A stretch of DNA of 64,000 nucleotides from an uncultured Rikenellaceae bacterium (GTDB taxonomy: Bacteria; Bacteroidota; Bacteroidia; Bacteroidales; Rikenellaceae). The notes under the pieces were generated by a model. That model made no database searches. It was not told where the DNA came from and saw nothing but the letters and a program-made list of their open reading frames with translations. The stretch lies in contig CALVFI010000008.1 in NCBI GenBank assembly GCA_944326815.1, positions 1 through 64,000 on the forward strand. Reading direction: 5' to 3'. Positions 24,654 through 32,491 of this stretch are shown piece after piece; positions within the stretch are counted from its first letter, which is position 1, and each line of letters starts with the position of its first letter. Both the position numbers and the translations under genes were made by a program.

Positions 24654-27470
24654 CTATTGTGCTGCCTGGGGGGCGGGATCCATGACGATTTTTACGATAT
24701 TCCTGTCGGAAAGAATCTTGGCAGCCATCTCTTTGACCTTTGACCCATCGAGTTCCTCGATCAATTTGTCGTATCCGTCATTCATGTCGAGACCATCCAC
24801 GTAATAGGTGTCGAGATAGTTCAGCCAGATCGGGTTTTTCTTCAGATTATCGGCCCGTTGTTTAAGCATATATTCTTGGATTTTGGCAATATCCTCTGCC
24901 TGAGGCCCGTAGATGGAGATCTTCTCAATTTCCTGCATGACGATCTCCATAAGCTCATCAGCCAGATCCGGATCGGTATCGAAGAGTATCTGCATGGAGT
25001 AGCCCTCTCCGGGTGCGTTATCCAGGAAAGTCTGGGTGCGGACTCCGTACGTACCGCCTTTTTCTTCGCGAATCGATTTAATGTAACGGATATCGAGCAC
25101 CTGTTTCAGTACACTAAGTGTGAATTGATTCTCCAGTGTATAAGGCATGTCTCCGGTGAAGAAGTAGACTACTGTCGATTTGGGAACCTGCATCGGTACG
25201 GAGAAACGATTCGTTATGGTTCCTTTAACAGGGTGGGCACCGTCGTCTATTGCCTCCATGCGGACTTTCGATGCAGGAAGCGAACCGATATATTTTTCGA
25301 TGAGCGGTTTGACCGTTTCGAGGTCGATGTTGCCCACAAACGTGAAATTGTAGGCAGCAGCATTGCCGAAGAGCTGTTGGAACAGAGGATTGAGCCGTTC
25401 ATACTTTACCTTTTCGAGTTCGGAAACCTTCAGCGTGGCGCGACGAGGATTGTGTCCGTAGAGGGTGTTGTTTGCCGTGTCGCTGAGGATGAAACTCGGG
25501 TTGCCCGCTGCATTGGAGAGCGATGAACGGTATTTGTCGATCACCATATTGAAGTCCGTCGGATTGAAACGTGGAGCGGTGAAGGTCAGATAGGTGAGTT
25601 GCAACAATGTCTCCAGGTCCTTGACGGTGGTTGTTCCCGAGATCACGTTTTCATACTCTCTTACGGAGGTGCGTAACATAACCATCTTGCCCGCCAACTG
25701 TTTGGTGAGTTCGGTAGCGGAGAATTTACCTGCGCCCGATGCCTCCATGACAGTGGTCAATAGCTCTGCAGTGGGATAGTCCTCCGTAGCTACCAATGAA
25801 AGACCACCACGAGCCGTGGCACGCATCATGATCTGGTCGGCTTTGTATTCTGTGGGCAACAGGACTACACGAGCTCCATTGCCCAGGGTCCAGACGGTGG
25901 CACCGAAATGGTCGGTTGAACTCTTTTTGACCCGACTCCCTTTGAGTGGTGTGCTGACAAGTGGCTCGTTAATCATATTGTCTTGATAAGCCTCGAGCTG
26001 GGCGGTATGGACCTTGGCAATGAGGCTTCTCAATGTATTTTCCGTCGGCACGGGTACATCCTCTTTTTCGGGGCTGGAGATGATGATAACCTGATTCTTC
26101 GGGCCGAGTAGCTGCGGAACCAATTCGTTCAGTTTTTCCAGTGTGGCGGAAGCGATGGTTGTGCTATCCATCTTCCATTCCGTGAGGGCATCGGGTATCG
26201 GGGTGCCATTGCTGTAATGATCGATGTATACCTGTACGAATTCGTTATTACGTCTGTCGTTTCGTCCGTCGTAGATCGCTTTGGCCGTGCTCATCATCTC
26301 TTTCTGTATACGTTCGAATTCCGATGGAGTGAAACCGAAACGGTACATTTTCTCCAGCTCCGTGTAAAGACCTTCGAATGCTTTGTCGGTTTCGCCTGTT
26401 CGAGCAATCGCAGCCCCGAAAAGTACGTCGCATGTTTGGGTCAGGGCTCCATTGCTGGCGCCTGCGCTGAGAAACGGTGCATCGGGTTGCTGGGCCCGTT
26501 CTGCGAGCCGATAGTCGGCCATCCGGGCAATCATCTCTATCCAGGTGTTGAGTTGGACGCCTTGGAGGGTACCGTTCATCTCCGGAGTCAGTGGTTCGCG
26601 CTTGAAGTAGATGTCGACTCGGGAGGAGGTTAACTCCGGATCGGTGGCGATGTCGATCAGTGGCTCGTTGTTGTCCGGGATGGCTACAATCTGCTTCCGT
26701 TCCGGTTGTTGGGGAGCCGGAATATCGGCCATGAGTTTTTTTAGCTTGGCCTCTACCTGATTCATATCCACATCGCCCACGACGATGATTGCCTGCAGAT
26801 CGGGACGGTACCAGCGATGGTAGAAATCCACCAATTCCTGGTGGGAAAAGGTCCGTAATTGTTTCTCTGTGCCGATGATGTTCCGGTCGGCATATTTCGA
26901 GTGGTTGTAAAGCGTGGGGGCGATCATCTGACCGACGCGGAACTGTGCGGAGTTGCGTGTGCGCAACTCTTCGACGATAACGCCGCGTTCGGCATCTATC
27001 TCCGACGGCTCGAGGGCAATGAAGTGTGACCAGTCATGCAGGATCAGCAGGGCCGTGTCGAGGATGCCTTCACGCGTGAGCGGAACGCCCGACATGTTGT
27101 ATACGGTCATCTCCTGGCCGGTGGCGGCATTCAGGTTGGCTCCGAACTTCACGCCTACGCTCTCCAGGTAGTGGATGAGTTGTTTGCCCGGCAGATTTTT
27201 GGTGCCGTTAAAAGCCATGTGTTCCAGAAAATGGGCCAGACCGATCTGGCTCTCCTCTTCCTGCATGGCTCCTACGTTGTGAAAGATGTAGAACTCTCCC
27301 TGATTGGCTGGTTTGTCGTTGTGACGGATGTAGTAGGTCATGCCGTTGGGCAGCGTTCCGACCCGTACGGCTGTATCTGCCGGGATGTTTGTCGACTGAA
27401 TGGAGGGTTGTGCCATAGTCAGAAGACCGGCGATACACAGGAGCGCTGAAAACAGGAATTTTCTTATCAT
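24654..27470 (-). CDS. M16-family zinc metallopeptidase, periplasmic, two-repeat type
   Basis: Large pitrilysin-family peptidase of 938 residues, with a signal peptide (MIRKFLFSALLCIAGLLTMAQ). The inverted zinc motif HFLEH (His80, Glu83, His84) is followed by the distal Glu in ERGVIVEE (161-168). A second M16 half from about residue 500 lacks HxxEH, as expected for a non-catalytic partner domain; FSVPMQVPKSTVVYFF and RYIKSIREEKGGTYGV belong to it. The function is probably degradation of oligopeptides in the periplasm. The start at 27470 is preferred over 27506 because a TATTTTTG promoter element (27504-27511, minus) covers the upper start. Shares a transcript with the SMR exporter. Confidence 0.92.
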   Translation of the reverse strand: MIRKFLFSALLCIAGLLTMAQPSIQSTNIPADTAVRVGTLPNGMTYYIRHNDKPANQGEFYIFHNVGAMQEEESQIGLAHFLEHMAFNGTKNLPGKQLIHYLESVGVKFGANLNAATGQEMTVYNMSGVPLTREGILDTALLILHDWSHFIALEPSEIDAERGVIVEELRTRNSAQFRVGQMIAPTLYNHSKYADRNIIGTEKQLRTFSHQELVDFYHRWYRPDLQAIIVVGDVDMNQVEAKLKKLMADIPAPQQPERKQIVAIPDNNEPLIDIATDPELTSSRVDIYFKREPLTPEMNGTLQGVQLNTWIEMIARMADYRLAERAQQPDAPFLSAGASNGALTQTCDVLFGAAIARTGETDKAFEGLYTELEKMYRFGFTPSEFERIQKEMMSTAKAIYDGRNDRRNNEFVQVYIDHYSNGTPIPDALTEWKMDSTTIASATLEKLNELVPQLLGPKNQVIIISSPEKEDVPVPTENTLRSLIAKVHTAQLEAYQDNMINEPLVSTPLKGSRVKKSSTDHFGATVWTLGNGARVVLLPTEYKADQIMMRATARGGLSLVATEDYPTAELLTTVMEASGAGKFSATELTKQLAGKMVMLRTSVREYENVISGTTTVKDLETLLQLTYLTFTAPRFNPTDFNMVIDKYRSSLSNAAGNPSFILSDTANNTLYGHNPRRATLKVSELEKVKYERLNPLFQQLFGNAAAYNFTFVGNIDLETVKPLIEKYIGSLPASKVRMEAIDDGAHPVKGTITNRFSVPMQVPKSTVVYFFTGDMPYTLENQFTLSVLKQVLDIRYIKSIREEKGGTYGVRTQTFLDNAPGEGYSMQILFDTDPDLADELMEIVMQEIEKISIYGPQAEDIAKIQEYMLKQRADNLKKNPIWLNYLDTYYVDGLDMNDGYDKLIEELDGSKVKEMAAKILSDRNIVKIVMDPAPQAAQ

Positions 27471-27503
27471 GGCTTTTTGTTTTTTTCTTACGTTGATTGT
27501 TTG

Positions 27504-27511
27504 CAAAAATA
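27504..27511 (-). promoter_or_regulatory. Bacteroides-type -7 element, M16 peptidase
   Basis: Minus-strand TATTTTTG matches TAnnTTTG, 33 bp before the chosen start; no clear -33 box. Confidence 0.5.
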
Positions 27512-27544
27512 GTCACATTTTGCGGAAATAGGTGAATGGAAAAT

Positions 27545-27575
27545 AAAAAACGGCGCATAACAGGCGCCGTTTTTT
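27545..27575. terminator. Bidirectional-type terminator between membrane protein and M16 genes
   Basis: CGGCGC (27551-27556) pairs with GCGCCG (27564-27569), flanked by A6 and T6 that extend the stem to 12 bp. On the minus strand it ends the 27593-28204 gene. Confidence 0.88.
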
Positions 27576-27592
27576 ATTTTCCTATGGGAAGT

Positions 27593-28204
27593 TTATGCTA
27601 CATTATCTTTCAGTTGCCGATAGATGGAGGCTTGGGCTGCGAGCATGACGGATATGAGGATGATGCAGCAAATGAGGGTTATCAATAGGGTGAGGAATGG
27701 AACTCCGATCAAACCGAATATCAGGCTTATGACCCAATAGACGATGAACCATGCGATATACAGTACCATCAGTACTCCGAAAATAGCCCATTTACTGCCA
27801 TAGGTCGCTTCGTTGCTGGCCACGATGGCTGCCGTCGGGTTTTTGCCTTTATCGAGCAGGAAAAACGCAGCGAGACTCCAGGTGATGGCCAAAACGATGC
27901 CGGGAATTACCATAAAACATGTTGCCAGCAGAATCGGGATAAATGTCAGACCGACAAGCATGAAGTACTCTCCCATATATTTGCGGTATTTGGCATCGAA
28001 GATCGCGGTAGGAGAGATAATTTTGCCTTTGCTCAGTTCTATGGGCAAGGTGTTCATGGCGATAGTCGTTCCTACGTTGATGTAGGGAATCCAGATGGTA
28101 AGAATCCATAGAACAACGCACCCGATGATTGACGGGGCATTTTTTAATCCGATAAGGATGGAATCTTTTAAGGTGTCGGAAAAAGAGAGTTTGATTTTCT
28201 CCAT
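27593..28204 (-). CDS. Multi-pass inner membrane protein of unknown function
   Basis: 203 residues with five or six predicted TM segments, for example IIGCVVLWILTIWIPYI (about 26-42), YFMLVGLTFIPILLATCFMVIPGIVLAITW (about 78-107), WAIFGVLMVLYIAWFIVYWVISLIFGLIG and FLTLLITLICCIILISVMLAAQ. The arrangement resembles DUF975 or glycerophosphodiesterase membrane-domain proteins, but I cannot assign it. It stands alone, with its own terminator. No enzymatic motif is visible. Confidence 0.75.
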   Translation of the reverse strand: MEKIKLSFSDTLKDSILIGLKNAPSIIGCVVLWILTIWIPYINVGTTIAMNTLPIELSKGKIISPTAIFDAKYRKYMGEYFMLVGLTFIPILLATCFMVIPGIVLAITWSLAAFFLLDKGKNPTAAIVASNEATYGSKWAIFGVLMVLYIAWFIVYWVISLIFGLIGVPFLTLLITLICCIILISVMLAAQASIYRQLKDNVA

Positions 28205-28297
28205 AATAAAAAAGTTTTAGGGTTAATAGTGCTAATAAATATAGTGAGAAAAAGAATTTTATGCAAAAAATAATGGGATACTATTGTTGGCTTTGGC

Positions 28298-28331
28298 TTT
28301 GCATAAGTTTCTTCGAAAATTGATATATTTG
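28298..28331 (+). promoter_or_regulatory. Bacteroides-type promoter of the thioesterase gene
   Basis: -33 TTTG (28298-28301), 22 bp, -7 TATATTTG (28324-28331). Transcription should begin near 28337, which rules out the ATG at 28284 as a start. Confidence 0.65.
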
Positions 28332-28355
28332 CGTAAACAGATTGAATGTCGAGGT

Positions 28356-29084
28356 ATGGGAATGGATGGATGTTATGATTATGTGGTGGAGCCGCGGGAT
28401 GTGGATCTGACTGGGCGTGCCACCTTTGTTGCTGTGGGGAACTATGTGTTACAGGCTGCAGGCGAAGATGCAGATCGTAATGGATTCGGTTTGAGGGATC
28501 TGAATTGTTCCAACTGTTCCTGGGTGCTTTCTCGCGTAGCCATGGAGTTCGATCACTGGTTGATGCAGTATGAGCGTTTCTCGGTGCGGACATGGGTCAA
28601 TGAGGTGGGCCGCCTGATGACCACACGAAATATGGTGCTTACGGACGAGATGGGGGTGCGCCGAGGGGCTGCCGTGACACAGTGGGCCATGATCGATCTC
28701 GATCGTCGTACGCCGGTCGATATCCGGGCCAATTTGGATTATGCTGCGGCTATCCGCGAGGAGCCGTCGCCCATAGAAAAACCGCAGCGTATTCTTCGTG
28801 TGACGCCTGTCCGGACCGTTGCCCATCGGGTTTCGTACAGCGATATCGATTTCAATCGTCATGCCAACAGTATGAAGTATATGGAGTGGATGTTCGATCT
28901 TCTTCCGCTGGAGTATATCACCGATCGGACATTGGCCCGGGTAGATATCAATTATCACCATGAAGCCCGTTATGGTGAGCTGCTGACAATCTGTTTTGAG
29001 GATGGACCGCAGTCCCTGTTCGAGATCAAAAATAGTGAGGGAGTGCCGATTTGTCGGGCATCGCTCGGTTGGCGGGAGAGGTAG
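28356..29084 (+). CDS. Acyl-ACP thioesterase (FatA/FatB-like, double hot-dog)
   Basis: Releases free fatty acids from acyl-ACP in the cytoplasm. It has 242 residues when started at 28356 (28362 is also possible), downstream of the promoter. The first hot-dog covers about 5-125 (YVVEPRDVDLTGRATFVAVGNYVLQAAG, WVLSRVAMEFDHWLMQYE, RTWV). The second begins near 150 with the catalytic-type segment YSDIDFNRHANSMKYMEWM, containing Asn167 and His169, the usual pair in this family. Such enzymes are common single genes in Bacteroidota. The glycosyltransferase follows 54 bp downstream. Confidence 0.9.
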   Translation: MGMDGCYDYVVEPRDVDLTGRATFVAVGNYVLQAAGEDADRNGFGLRDLNCSNCSWVLSRVAMEFDHWLMQYERFSVRTWVNEVGRLMTTRNMVLTDEMGVRRGAAVTQWAMIDLDRRTPVDIRANLDYAAAIREEPSPIEKPQRILRVTPVRTVAHRVSYSDIDFNRHANSMKYMEWMFDLLPLEYITDRTLARVDINYHHEARYGELLTICFEDGPQSLFEIKNSEGVPICRASLGWRER

Positions 29085-29138
29085 ACCTGAACTTTCTTGT
29101 GCGAAAATGATTATTTTAGCGCTATAAATTCGTTTTTT

Positions 29139-30287
29139 ATGAAAAAAATCACGGTGCTCGGGCCTGCATATCCTTATCGGGGTGGTCTGGCTTCGATTAT
29201 GGAGATATTGGCCCGTACGTTTACTGACCGAGGGGCAGAGGTCGATATTAAGACGTTTACGGTACAGTATCCCGAATTTCTCTTCCCCGGGAAGACCCAG
29301 TACTCCGAATCGCTTCCGCCGCGCGATTTGAAGATTGTCCGTTGTGTCAATACGGTCAACCCTTTCAATTGGATTAAAGTAGGACGGATGATCCGGCGTG
29401 AACGCCCCGATGTCGTGTTGATGAAGTACTGGACCCCCTTTATGGGGCCCTGTTTTGGTACGATTGCCCGTATCGCCCGCGGAAATAAGCATACCAAAGT
29501 GCTGGTACAGATCGATAATGTGATCCCGCACGAACATCACTTTACGGATAGTTGGTTTACCCGTTACTTCATCAATAGCGTGGATGGATTTGTCTATATG
29601 TCCCAGCAGGTGAAGGATGATCTGGACCGTTTTACACATCGGAAACCGGCTCTTTTTTCACCGCATCCACTCTTTGTCAATTATGGTAGTAAGGCTCCGA
29701 AGGAGGATGCCTGTCGGGCGTTGAATCTTGATCCGGAACTCTCTTACTCGCTTTTTTTCGGATTCATTCGGGATTATAAAGGGCTTGACCTTCTGCTCGA
29801 TGCCTGGAAGTATCTTAAGGACCGCGGTTATACCGAAAAACGCAAATTGATTGTGGCCGGGGAGTTCTATTACAACAAGAGTAAATATATTGACCAAATT
29901 AAGCGGAATGGCTTGTTGGATGATATTATTCTGCACGATTATTTCATCAAGGATGATGATGTGCGTTATTTCTTCTCGGCGGCCGATGTGCTGATTCAAC
30001 CTTATTGGAGTGCAACACAGAGTGGGGTGACCCAGATTGCCTATCATTTTGAGGTTCCGATGATTGTGACCAATGTGGGAGGATTGGCAGAAATTGTGCC
30101 GGACAATGTGGTAGGTTATGTGACGGATACTACGGTCGAAAGTGTGGCCGAGGCTTTTGTCCGTTTCTATGAAGATGAAAATGCAACCCGTCTTTCAGAT
30201 AATATGAAAACCGAGAAAGTGCGTTTCAGTTGGGAGGCAATGGCCGATAAATTAGATGAATTGTATAGATTGGTACAAAACGATTAG
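29139..30287 (+). CDS. GT4-family glycosyltransferase
   Basis: Retaining GT-B glycosyltransferase, probably acting in envelope glycan or lipopolysaccharide synthesis at the cytoplasmic face. Starting at 29139 it is 382 residues and begins with the first Rossmann strand, KKITVLGPAYPYRGGLA. The C-terminal half has SLFFGFIRDYKGLDLLLDAW, LIVAGEFY and the sugar-nucleotide site YWSATQSGVTQIAYHFEVPMI followed by GGLAEIV, the family EX7E region. It is a single gene, not part of a visible polysaccharide cluster. Acceptor and donor sugar cannot be read. Confidence 0.88.
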   Translation: MKKITVLGPAYPYRGGLASIMEILARTFTDRGAEVDIKTFTVQYPEFLFPGKTQYSESLPPRDLKIVRCVNTVNPFNWIKVGRMIRRERPDVVLMKYWTPFMGPCFGTIARIARGNKHTKVLVQIDNVIPHEHHFTDSWFTRYFINSVDGFVYMSQQVKDDLDRFTHRKPALFSPHPLFVNYGSKAPKEDACRALNLDPELSYSLFFGFIRDYKGLDLLLDAWKYLKDRGYTEKRKLIVAGEFYYNKSKYIDQIKRNGLLDDIILHDYFIKDDDVRYFFSAADVLIQPYWSATQSGVTQIAYHFEVPMIVTNVGGLAEIVPDNVVGYVTDTTVESVAEAFVRFYEDENATRLSDNMKTEKVRFSWEAMADKLDELYRLVQND

Positions 30288-30356
30288 TTTATCTGTGTTC
30301 GTCAGTTTTTTCTGAATACTTTTTATTGAGGAATATATAGTGAAACCTCATGCATT

Positions 30357-30878
30357 TTACATGGGGACTATGTCATTGACACAGCGTCCTGCATTCCGAA
30401 ATCGTTTTGACAGAGTACGTGTTTCTCCTGCTTCACCCTTGAATATGGTGTCGGCCTGAAAACAACAGAGCATATCTGCATGATCGAATAGATAATCGTT
30501 CAATGTCTCTTTTTGTTGGATGTTTAAGTAGACGATGGTGTCAACTTGATGTAGAATATTCGGATAAAATGATTCTGTTATAATTGAAGATACTACAATT
30601 TTATGGGGACTGGTCAATACGGCGATTAATTCTATATCATCATATCCATTTGCCTTTCGCATTTTTATTATACGCTTTGCGGCCAGTTGTTCAAATCCTT
30701 CATGCATTCCGCAAAGAAAGCGTCGATATCCGGTGTGATAGAGTTCGATTAATAAACGGTCAATAAGTTTGCTTAAAATAGTTATTACGTATTGTGCATC
30801 GCTGGATGGATATAGGCTGATGATTTTTTCGGTTGAATAACCAGAAAGAGCTACTGTGGCTCTTTTTTTGCTTTTCAT
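30357..30878 (-). CDS. SLOG-family (DUF1273/YpsA-like) Rossmann-fold protein
   Basis: 173 residues resembling the SLOG/YpsA group. After ATVALSGYS there is a long helix, then the family-like LYHTGYRRFLCGMHEGFEQLAAKRIIKMRK, IELIAVL, HQVDTIVYLN and DHADMLCCFQADTIFKGEAGETRTLSKR, which together follow the nucleotide-binding SLOG layout. SLOG domains bind nucleotides or nucleotide-derived signals and occur in DprA, LOG cytokinin enzymes and several prophage or defence genes; the ligand here is unknown. It overlaps the upstream HTH gene by 4 bp (ATGA), implying coupled translation. The gene is AT-rich compared with its surroundings (15 G/C in the 60 bases 30541-30600). Confidence 0.72.
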   Translation of the reverse strand: MKSKKRATVALSGYSTEKIISLYPSSDAQYVITILSKLIDRLLIELYHTGYRRFLCGMHEGFEQLAAKRIIKMRKANGYDDIELIAVLTSPHKIVVSSIITESFYPNILHQVDTIVYLNIQQKETLNDYLFDHADMLCCFQADTIFKGEAGETRTLSKRFRNAGRCVNDIVPM

Positions 30879-31105
30879 ACTTCAGCTACTTCAACTTGTT
30901 TCAAATATTCTGGAATAATGCCGAGCTCTTTCTCGAGAGCCGCCATGACAATACTGCTGCTGCTGTGTCCTAAAACTACACGGCTGACATATTCCCGGCG
31001 CCATCCATATTCTCTGGCTACTTTTGCATATACACCATGACGATTCTTTGCTGCTTTCTGTATTGCTTCCAGTCTTTCTTCTTTATGAGGGATTGTTTTT
31101 ATCAT
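30875..31105 (-). CDS. Small HTH-type DNA-binding protein
   Basis: 76 residues: a basic N-terminus (IPHKEERLEAIQKAAKNRHGVYAKV) then a likely helix-turn-helix, VAREYGWRREYVSRVVLGH (about 29-47), and a leucine-containing tail. This resembles short Cro/XRE-type regulators of phage and accessory modules. It is translationally coupled with the SLOG gene and divergent, by 67 bp, from the XRE/S24-type regulator. It may regulate its own module or be the DNA-binding partner of the SLOG protein; both are inferences. Confidence 0.65.
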   Translation of the reverse strand: MIKTIPHKEERLEAIQKAAKNRHGVYAKVAREYGWRREYVSRVVLGHSSSSIVMAALEKELGIIPEYLKQVEVAEV

Positions 31106-31121
31106 ATTTTATGTATTTTTG
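31092..31121 (+). promoter_or_regulatory. Promoter of the XRE/S24-type regulator
   Basis: -33-like ATTG (31092-31095), 18 bp, -7 TATTTTTG (31114-31121). The -33 part lies inside the first codons of the divergent HTH gene. Confidence 0.6.
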
Positions 31122-31134
31122 TTGTAGTACAACA
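31120..31134. promoter_or_regulatory. Candidate operator palindrome in the divergent promoter region
   Basis: TGTTGTA-G-TACAACA is a perfect 15-bp palindrome with an odd centre. It begins on the last two bases of the -7 element and covers the expected transcription start of the regulator gene, and lies 14 bp upstream of the divergent HTH start. Binding by either regulator would block both directions. Confidence 0.6.
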
Positions 31135-31172
31135 GAGTAAGAAGTATATAATGCAATATTAAGCGAAAAAAA

Positions 31173-31937
31173 ATGATTATGCAAGAAAATAAGCGAATAA
31201 AATCACCTATCAAGAGCCGAATATTGCAGTATATTCAAAAAAAAGGAATTACACGTTATGCGTTTTATAAAGAAACAGGTATGACGCGTGGCATTTTGGA
31301 TCAGCCTACAGGTATTTCGGAGGATAATCTCGCTTGTTTTGTTAGATATGCACCTGAAGTTTCGTTGGAGTGGCTGATATGTGGAAAAGGCAATATGATC
31401 GAGGAGACATCACCCTCATCGGTAATCTATGAAATCCCAGTGCAGAATCCTTCGCTCGTGCATGATTTGTCGCAGCGCTATGAGGCGAAAACTCCCTCGG
31501 CTGTGCCCGAGCAAGATTCGCCTCGGATTCCACTTTATGAGGCCGACTCTATTACTGAATTGCGAACTTTGCTCATCGGTGAGAAAATGCCTTCTCCAGA
31601 GAAGTATTTGATGTTTCCGGATATGTCATCTTGTGACGGTGCGTTTAAATTGCGAGGCGATGCCATGCCTCCCTTGTTGCGGGGTGGGGATATTATCGTG
31701 TATAAACAAGTATGGGATTTTGCCCGTATTGTATGGGGTGAACTCTATGTGGTTTTATTTTTGAATGGAGAGGAGGAGTATGTCACTGTGAGATGTCTCG
31801 ATAGAGTGGATGGTGATCCGAATAAGGTGAAACTGGTCAATTACGATTCGTATCACACGTCCTTGGAGATTCCTTTTATCTCCATTCGCGCACTGGCTTT
31901 GGTTAAGGCGAGTGTCAGGTATCATACGATGGGGTAG
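31173..31937 (+). CDS. XRE-type regulator with S24/LexA-like C-terminal domain, peptidase residues replaced
   Basis: 254 residues. The N-terminal part (about 14-75) is a Cro/C1-like HTH of the Bacteroidota kind (SRILQYIQKKGITRYAFYKETGMTRG, then VSLEWLICGKGNM). After a Pro/Ser linker the C-terminal part (about 140-250) follows the S24 signal-peptidase-like fold: FKLRGDAMPPLLRGGDIIVYK, LYVVLFLNGEEEYVTVRCLD. In LexA and CI the catalytic Ser sits at the GDSM position and Lys in VTVKR; here these are Ala164 and Arg207, so self-cleavage is not expected. Met3 (31179) is an alternative start. It probably controls the divergent HTH-SLOG genes and itself. Confidence 0.82.
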   Translation: MIMQENKRIKSPIKSRILQYIQKKGITRYAFYKETGMTRGILDQPTGISEDNLACFVRYAPEVSLEWLICGKGNMIEETSPSSVIYEIPVQNPSLVHDLSQRYEAKTPSAVPEQDSPRIPLYEADSITELRTLLIGEKMPSPEKYLMFPDMSSCDGAFKLRGDAMPPLLRGGDIIVYKQVWDFARIVWGELYVVLFLNGEEEYVTVRCLDRVDGDPNKVKLVNYDSYHTSLEIPFISIRALALVKASVRYHTMG

Positions 31938-32045
31938 TGTGCTTTACTTATGACCTGCTCAGGCGTGTCGTTTAGGTTTCTATAAGACTGAGCGAAGGCG
32001 ATTTTCTTTTGTGCCACTATCTTCTGTTTTTGGGGCGTTATTTGT

Positions 32046-32053
32046 TATCTTTG
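32046..32053 (+). promoter_or_regulatory. Bacteroides-type -7 element, polybasic lipoprotein gene
   Basis: TATCTTTG, 24 bp before the ATG at 32078; no convincing -33 box. Confidence 0.55.
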
Positions 32054-32077
32054 TTAGACAGATAATATTGAATCGTT

Positions 32078-32389
32078 ATGAAAGCTAGGACTCCTTTATT
32101 GTGCCTCAGTTTGCTTTTATCGGCTTTGCTGCTTTTGGGATCATGTGCGGTTCGGGCGCCGAGACATCGGATGACTCCCCCTCCGACACATCATCGGCAT
32201 GAAATGCCTCACAAAAAGAAAGCTCCAAAACCTCGGAAGGATCGTCGTCTGCGACATCGACGGGATGTACCGCCTCCACCCCCGGAACGCAGTCATTATT
32301 GGCTTGCTCCAGGGAAATTTGCTCCCCAGCCTTCGGAATTCTTGCCGGAACCTCCCGATGAGGAGATTCCATCTCATCTTGAAAAGTAA
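32078..32389 (+). CDS. Short Pro-rich polybasic lipoprotein, unknown function
   Basis: 103 residues. A clear lipoprotein signal ends in LGSC (Cys23). The mature part is low-complexity: HHRHEMPHKKKAPKPRKDRR with further Arg/His, then a PPPPP run and an acidic, Pro-rich tail (EFLPEPPDEEIPSHLEK). No domain is recognised. A charged, extended envelope lipoprotein could bind peptidoglycan, lipopolysaccharide or nucleic acid, but nothing proves this. Support for a real gene comes from the signal peptide, the promoter element 24 bp upstream and the terminator right after it. Confidence 0.7.
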   Translation: MKARTPLLCLSLLLSALLLLGSCAVRAPRHRMTPPPTHHRHEMPHKKKAPKPRKDRRLRHRRDVPPPPPERSHYWLAPGKFAPQPSEFLPEPPDEEIPSHLEK

Positions 32390-32399
32390 GGATTGTTTG

Positions 32400-32450
32400 T
32401 ATAAAAGAGCTACGGCAGGTTGGACTCCAACCTGCCGTAGCTCTTTTATA
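32400..32450. terminator. Bidirectional terminator, 24-bp perfect stem
   Basis: Arms 32400-32423 and 32427-32450 are exact inverted repeats with a three-base loop. Runs of A and T at the stem base suit both strands. It separates the polybasic lipoprotein gene from the convergent acyl-CoA dehydrogenase. Confidence 0.85.
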
Positions 32451-32491
32451 GAGATATTTTCCGATAGTTCGGATCGTGTACTCGATGAAAT

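Noticed and set aside
30357..31937. Reading this region as a complete prophage or conjugative element
   Set aside because: Only regulator-like and SLOG-like genes are present; no integrase, structural or transfer gene, no flanking repeat and no tRNA target were found.
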